Origin: CAYJRR01 sp964372275 [NCBI: uncultured bacterium]
Lineage (GTDB): Bacteria > CAYJRR01
DNA length: 15,753 bases
Assembly: GCA_964372275.1 (NCBI GenBank)
Contig: CAYJRR010000106.1
Span: forward strand, 1 to 15,753
Direction of reading: 5' to 3'
Numbering within the stretch: the stretch's first letter is position 1; each line of letters begins with the position of its first letter. Position numbers and translations under genes: made by a program. The notes under the pieces are model-generated. The model did no database searches. It was not told the origin of the DNA and saw only the letters and a list, made by a program, of their open reading frames with translations. This document shows positions 14,393-15,753 of this stretch, piece by piece.

Positions 14393-15646
14393 ATGCACGA
14401 GTTCCAGTACCGCGAGGGAAGACTCCACGCCGAATCGGTGAGCGTCGAAGCGCTCGCCTCCCGGTTCGGCACGCCGCTCTACGTCTACAGCGCCGCGACG
14501 CTCACCCGCCACGTGCAGGCGATCGACCGCGCCTTCGCCGGTCACCCGCACACCGTCTGCTTCTCGGCGAAGGCCAACTCCAACATCGCGGTGCTCCGGC
14601 TGCTCGCGTCGCAGGGGGCGGGGATGGACATCGTCTCCGGCGGCGAGCTGGCGCGCGCGCGCACGGCGGGGGTGCGGCCGGAGCGCATCGTCTTCTCCGG
14701 CGTCGGCAAGCAGGACCACGAGATCGAGGCGGCGCTCGACGCCGGGATCCTCTTCTTCAACGTGGAGGTCGAGGAGGAGCTCTCGCGCATCGACCGGCTC
14801 GCCAAGGCGAAGGGGACGAAGGCCGGGATCGCGCTCCGCGTGAATCCCGACGTCGACGCCAAGACCCACGACTACATCTCCACCGGGAAGAAGGTGAACA
14901 AGTTCGGGATCTCGATCGCTCGGGCGGCCGAGGTCTACGCCAAGGCTCGCCGCATGGAGGGTCTCGAGATCCGCGGCGTCGACTGCCACATCGGCAGCCA
15001 ACTCACCTCGACCGAGCCGTTCGTGGAGGCGTTGAAGCGCGTGCGGCAGCTGGTGCTCGACCTGCGGAAGGACGGGATCGCGATCCCCTACGTCGACATC
15101 GGCGGCGGCCTCGGCGTCGTCTACAAGGACGAAACCCCGCCCTCCCCCGAGGAGTACGCCAAGGCGATCCTGGGGGCGATCGGCGATCTCGGCGTCCACC
15201 TGGTGCTGGAGCCGGGCAGGGTGATCGTCGCCAACGCCGGGATCCTCGTCTCCCGCGTCCTCTACCGGAAGGAGAACGAGGGGAAGCGTTTCGTCGTCGT
15301 CGACGCCGCGATGAACGACCTCGTCCGGCCGATGATGTACGGAGCGTGGATGGGGATCCAGCCGGTCGTCGAGACGAAAGGGACGGTCGTCGCCGACGTC
15401 GTCGGACCGATCTGCGAGACGGGGGACTTCCTGGCGAAGGACCGCGAGGTGGCCGACGTGAAGGCCGGGGAGCTGCTCGCCGTGATGTCGGCGGGGGCCT
15501 ATGGCTTCACCATGTCCTCGAACTACAACACCCGCCCGCGGGCGGCGGAGGTGCTGGTGCGGGGCGGCGACGCGCACCTGATCCGCGAGCGCGAGACGGT
15601 CGAGGAGCTGTTCGCCAAGGAACGGATCCCGGAGTTCCTGCGATGA
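14393..15646 (+). CDS. lysA: Diaminopimelate decarboxylase
   Basis: PLP enzyme that decarboxylates meso-diaminopimelate to L-lysine, the last step of lysine synthesis. The 417-residue product shows the PLP lysine K60 in CFSAKANSN, H199-IGS, the glycine loop GGGLG at 237-241, EPGR at 273-276, the active-site CETGD at 341-345 and Y370 with YNTRPR at 378-383. Length matches the family. AAGGA lies about 10 nt before the ATG, a good ribosome binding site. Its stop overlaps the dapF start (ATGA), coupling the enzyme that makes meso-DAP with the one that uses it. Confidence 0.98.
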   Translation: MHEFQYREGRLHAESVSVEALASRFGTPLYVYSAATLTRHVQAIDRAFAGHPHTVCFSAKANSNIAVLRLLASQGAGMDIVSGGELARARTAGVRPERIVFSGVGKQDHEIEAALDAGILFFNVEVEEELSRIDRLAKAKGTKAGIALRVNPDVDAKTHDYISTGKKVNKFGISIARAAEVYAKARRMEGLEIRGVDCHIGSQLTSTEPFVEALKRVRQLVLDLRKDGIAIPYVDIGGGLGVVYKDETPPSPEEYAKAILGAIGDLGVHLVLEPGRVIVANAGILVSRVLYRKENEGKRFVVVDAAMNDLVRPMMYGAWMGIQPVVETKGTVVADVVGPICETGDFLAKDREVADVKAGELLAVMSAGAYGFTMSSNYNTRPRAAEVLVRGGDAHLIRERETVEELFAKERIPEFLR

Positions 15647-15753
15647 CCGCGGAAGGCGGGGCGCGGCGGACGGTGAAGGTCCCGTTCACGAAGATGCACG
15701 GACTGGGGAACGACTTCCTCTTCGTCGACGTGCGGGAGCGGCCGCTCGCCGAT
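15643..15753 (+). CDS. dapF: Diaminopimelate epimerase (N-terminal fragment, runs off right edge)
   Basis: Converts LL- to meso-diaminopimelate for peptidoglycan and lysine synthesis. Only 37 residues are in the window, but VPFTKMHGLGNDFLFVDV (residues 13-30) is the unmistakable DapF N-terminal motif. It has about ten extra basic residues before the usual start; a GTG at residue 11 is an alternative start. The ATG overlaps the lysA stop as ATGA. Confidence 0.93.
   Translation, partial: MTAEGGARRTVKVPFTKMHGLGNDFLFVDVRERPLAD

Overview
The window is about 15.75 kb of very GC-rich bacterial DNA (my impression is around 70% GC), tightly packed with housekeeping genes on both strands. It looks Gram-negative: YidC has a large periplasmic domain, there is an outer-membrane beta-barrel protein ending in Phe, and there is a lipoprotein. 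The order FnIII lipoprotein-lysA-dapF resembles, from memory, that of Desulfobacterota/Myxococcota (old Deltaproteobacteria), so an uncultured relative of that group is the best guess. The taxonomic call is an inference with modest confidence.

Layout. (1) Positions 1-639, minus strand: the N-terminal part of dnaA, running off the left edge. (2) 640-1007: a gene-free gap between divergent dnaA and rpmH, with two DnaA-box-like 9-mers one helical turn apart beside an A-rich patch, so a candidate oriC or dnaA control region. (3) 1008-5375, plus strand: the classical cluster rpmH-rnpA-yidD-yidC-(small secreted protein)-mnmE, covering ribosomal protein L34, RNase P protein, membrane insertion and tRNA U34 modification. 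A 111-aa secreted Ala/Pro-rich protein sits where jag/khpB often lies. (4) 5376-5456: a strong GC hairpin between convergent genes. (5) 5457-11707, minus strand, transcribed right to left: DUF4870-like membrane protein, secreted FG-GAP/VCBS protein, family-5 solute-binding protein, NtrY-like membrane histidine kinase, then, after a structured 143-bp gap, a membrane-anchored proline-rich AMIN-domain protein. The middle three genes are joined by GTGA overlaps. (6) 11810-15753, plus strand: outer-membrane barrel, FnIII lipoprotein, lysA and the beginning of dapF, again with overlapping starts.

How they work together. The first cluster is translation, RNA processing and membrane biogenesis beside a probable replication origin. 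The last is cell-envelope proteins plus the final steps of diaminopimelate/lysine synthesis, which feed peptidoglycan and protein synthesis. The central minus-strand block is the least ordinary part: a peptide-type binding protein without any permease is translationally coupled to a sensor kinase without any response regulator, and preceded by a secreted FG-GAP protein. I read it as a possible envelope-sensing module, not a transporter. I found no CRISPR array, insertion sequence, tRNA, rRNA or defence cassette.
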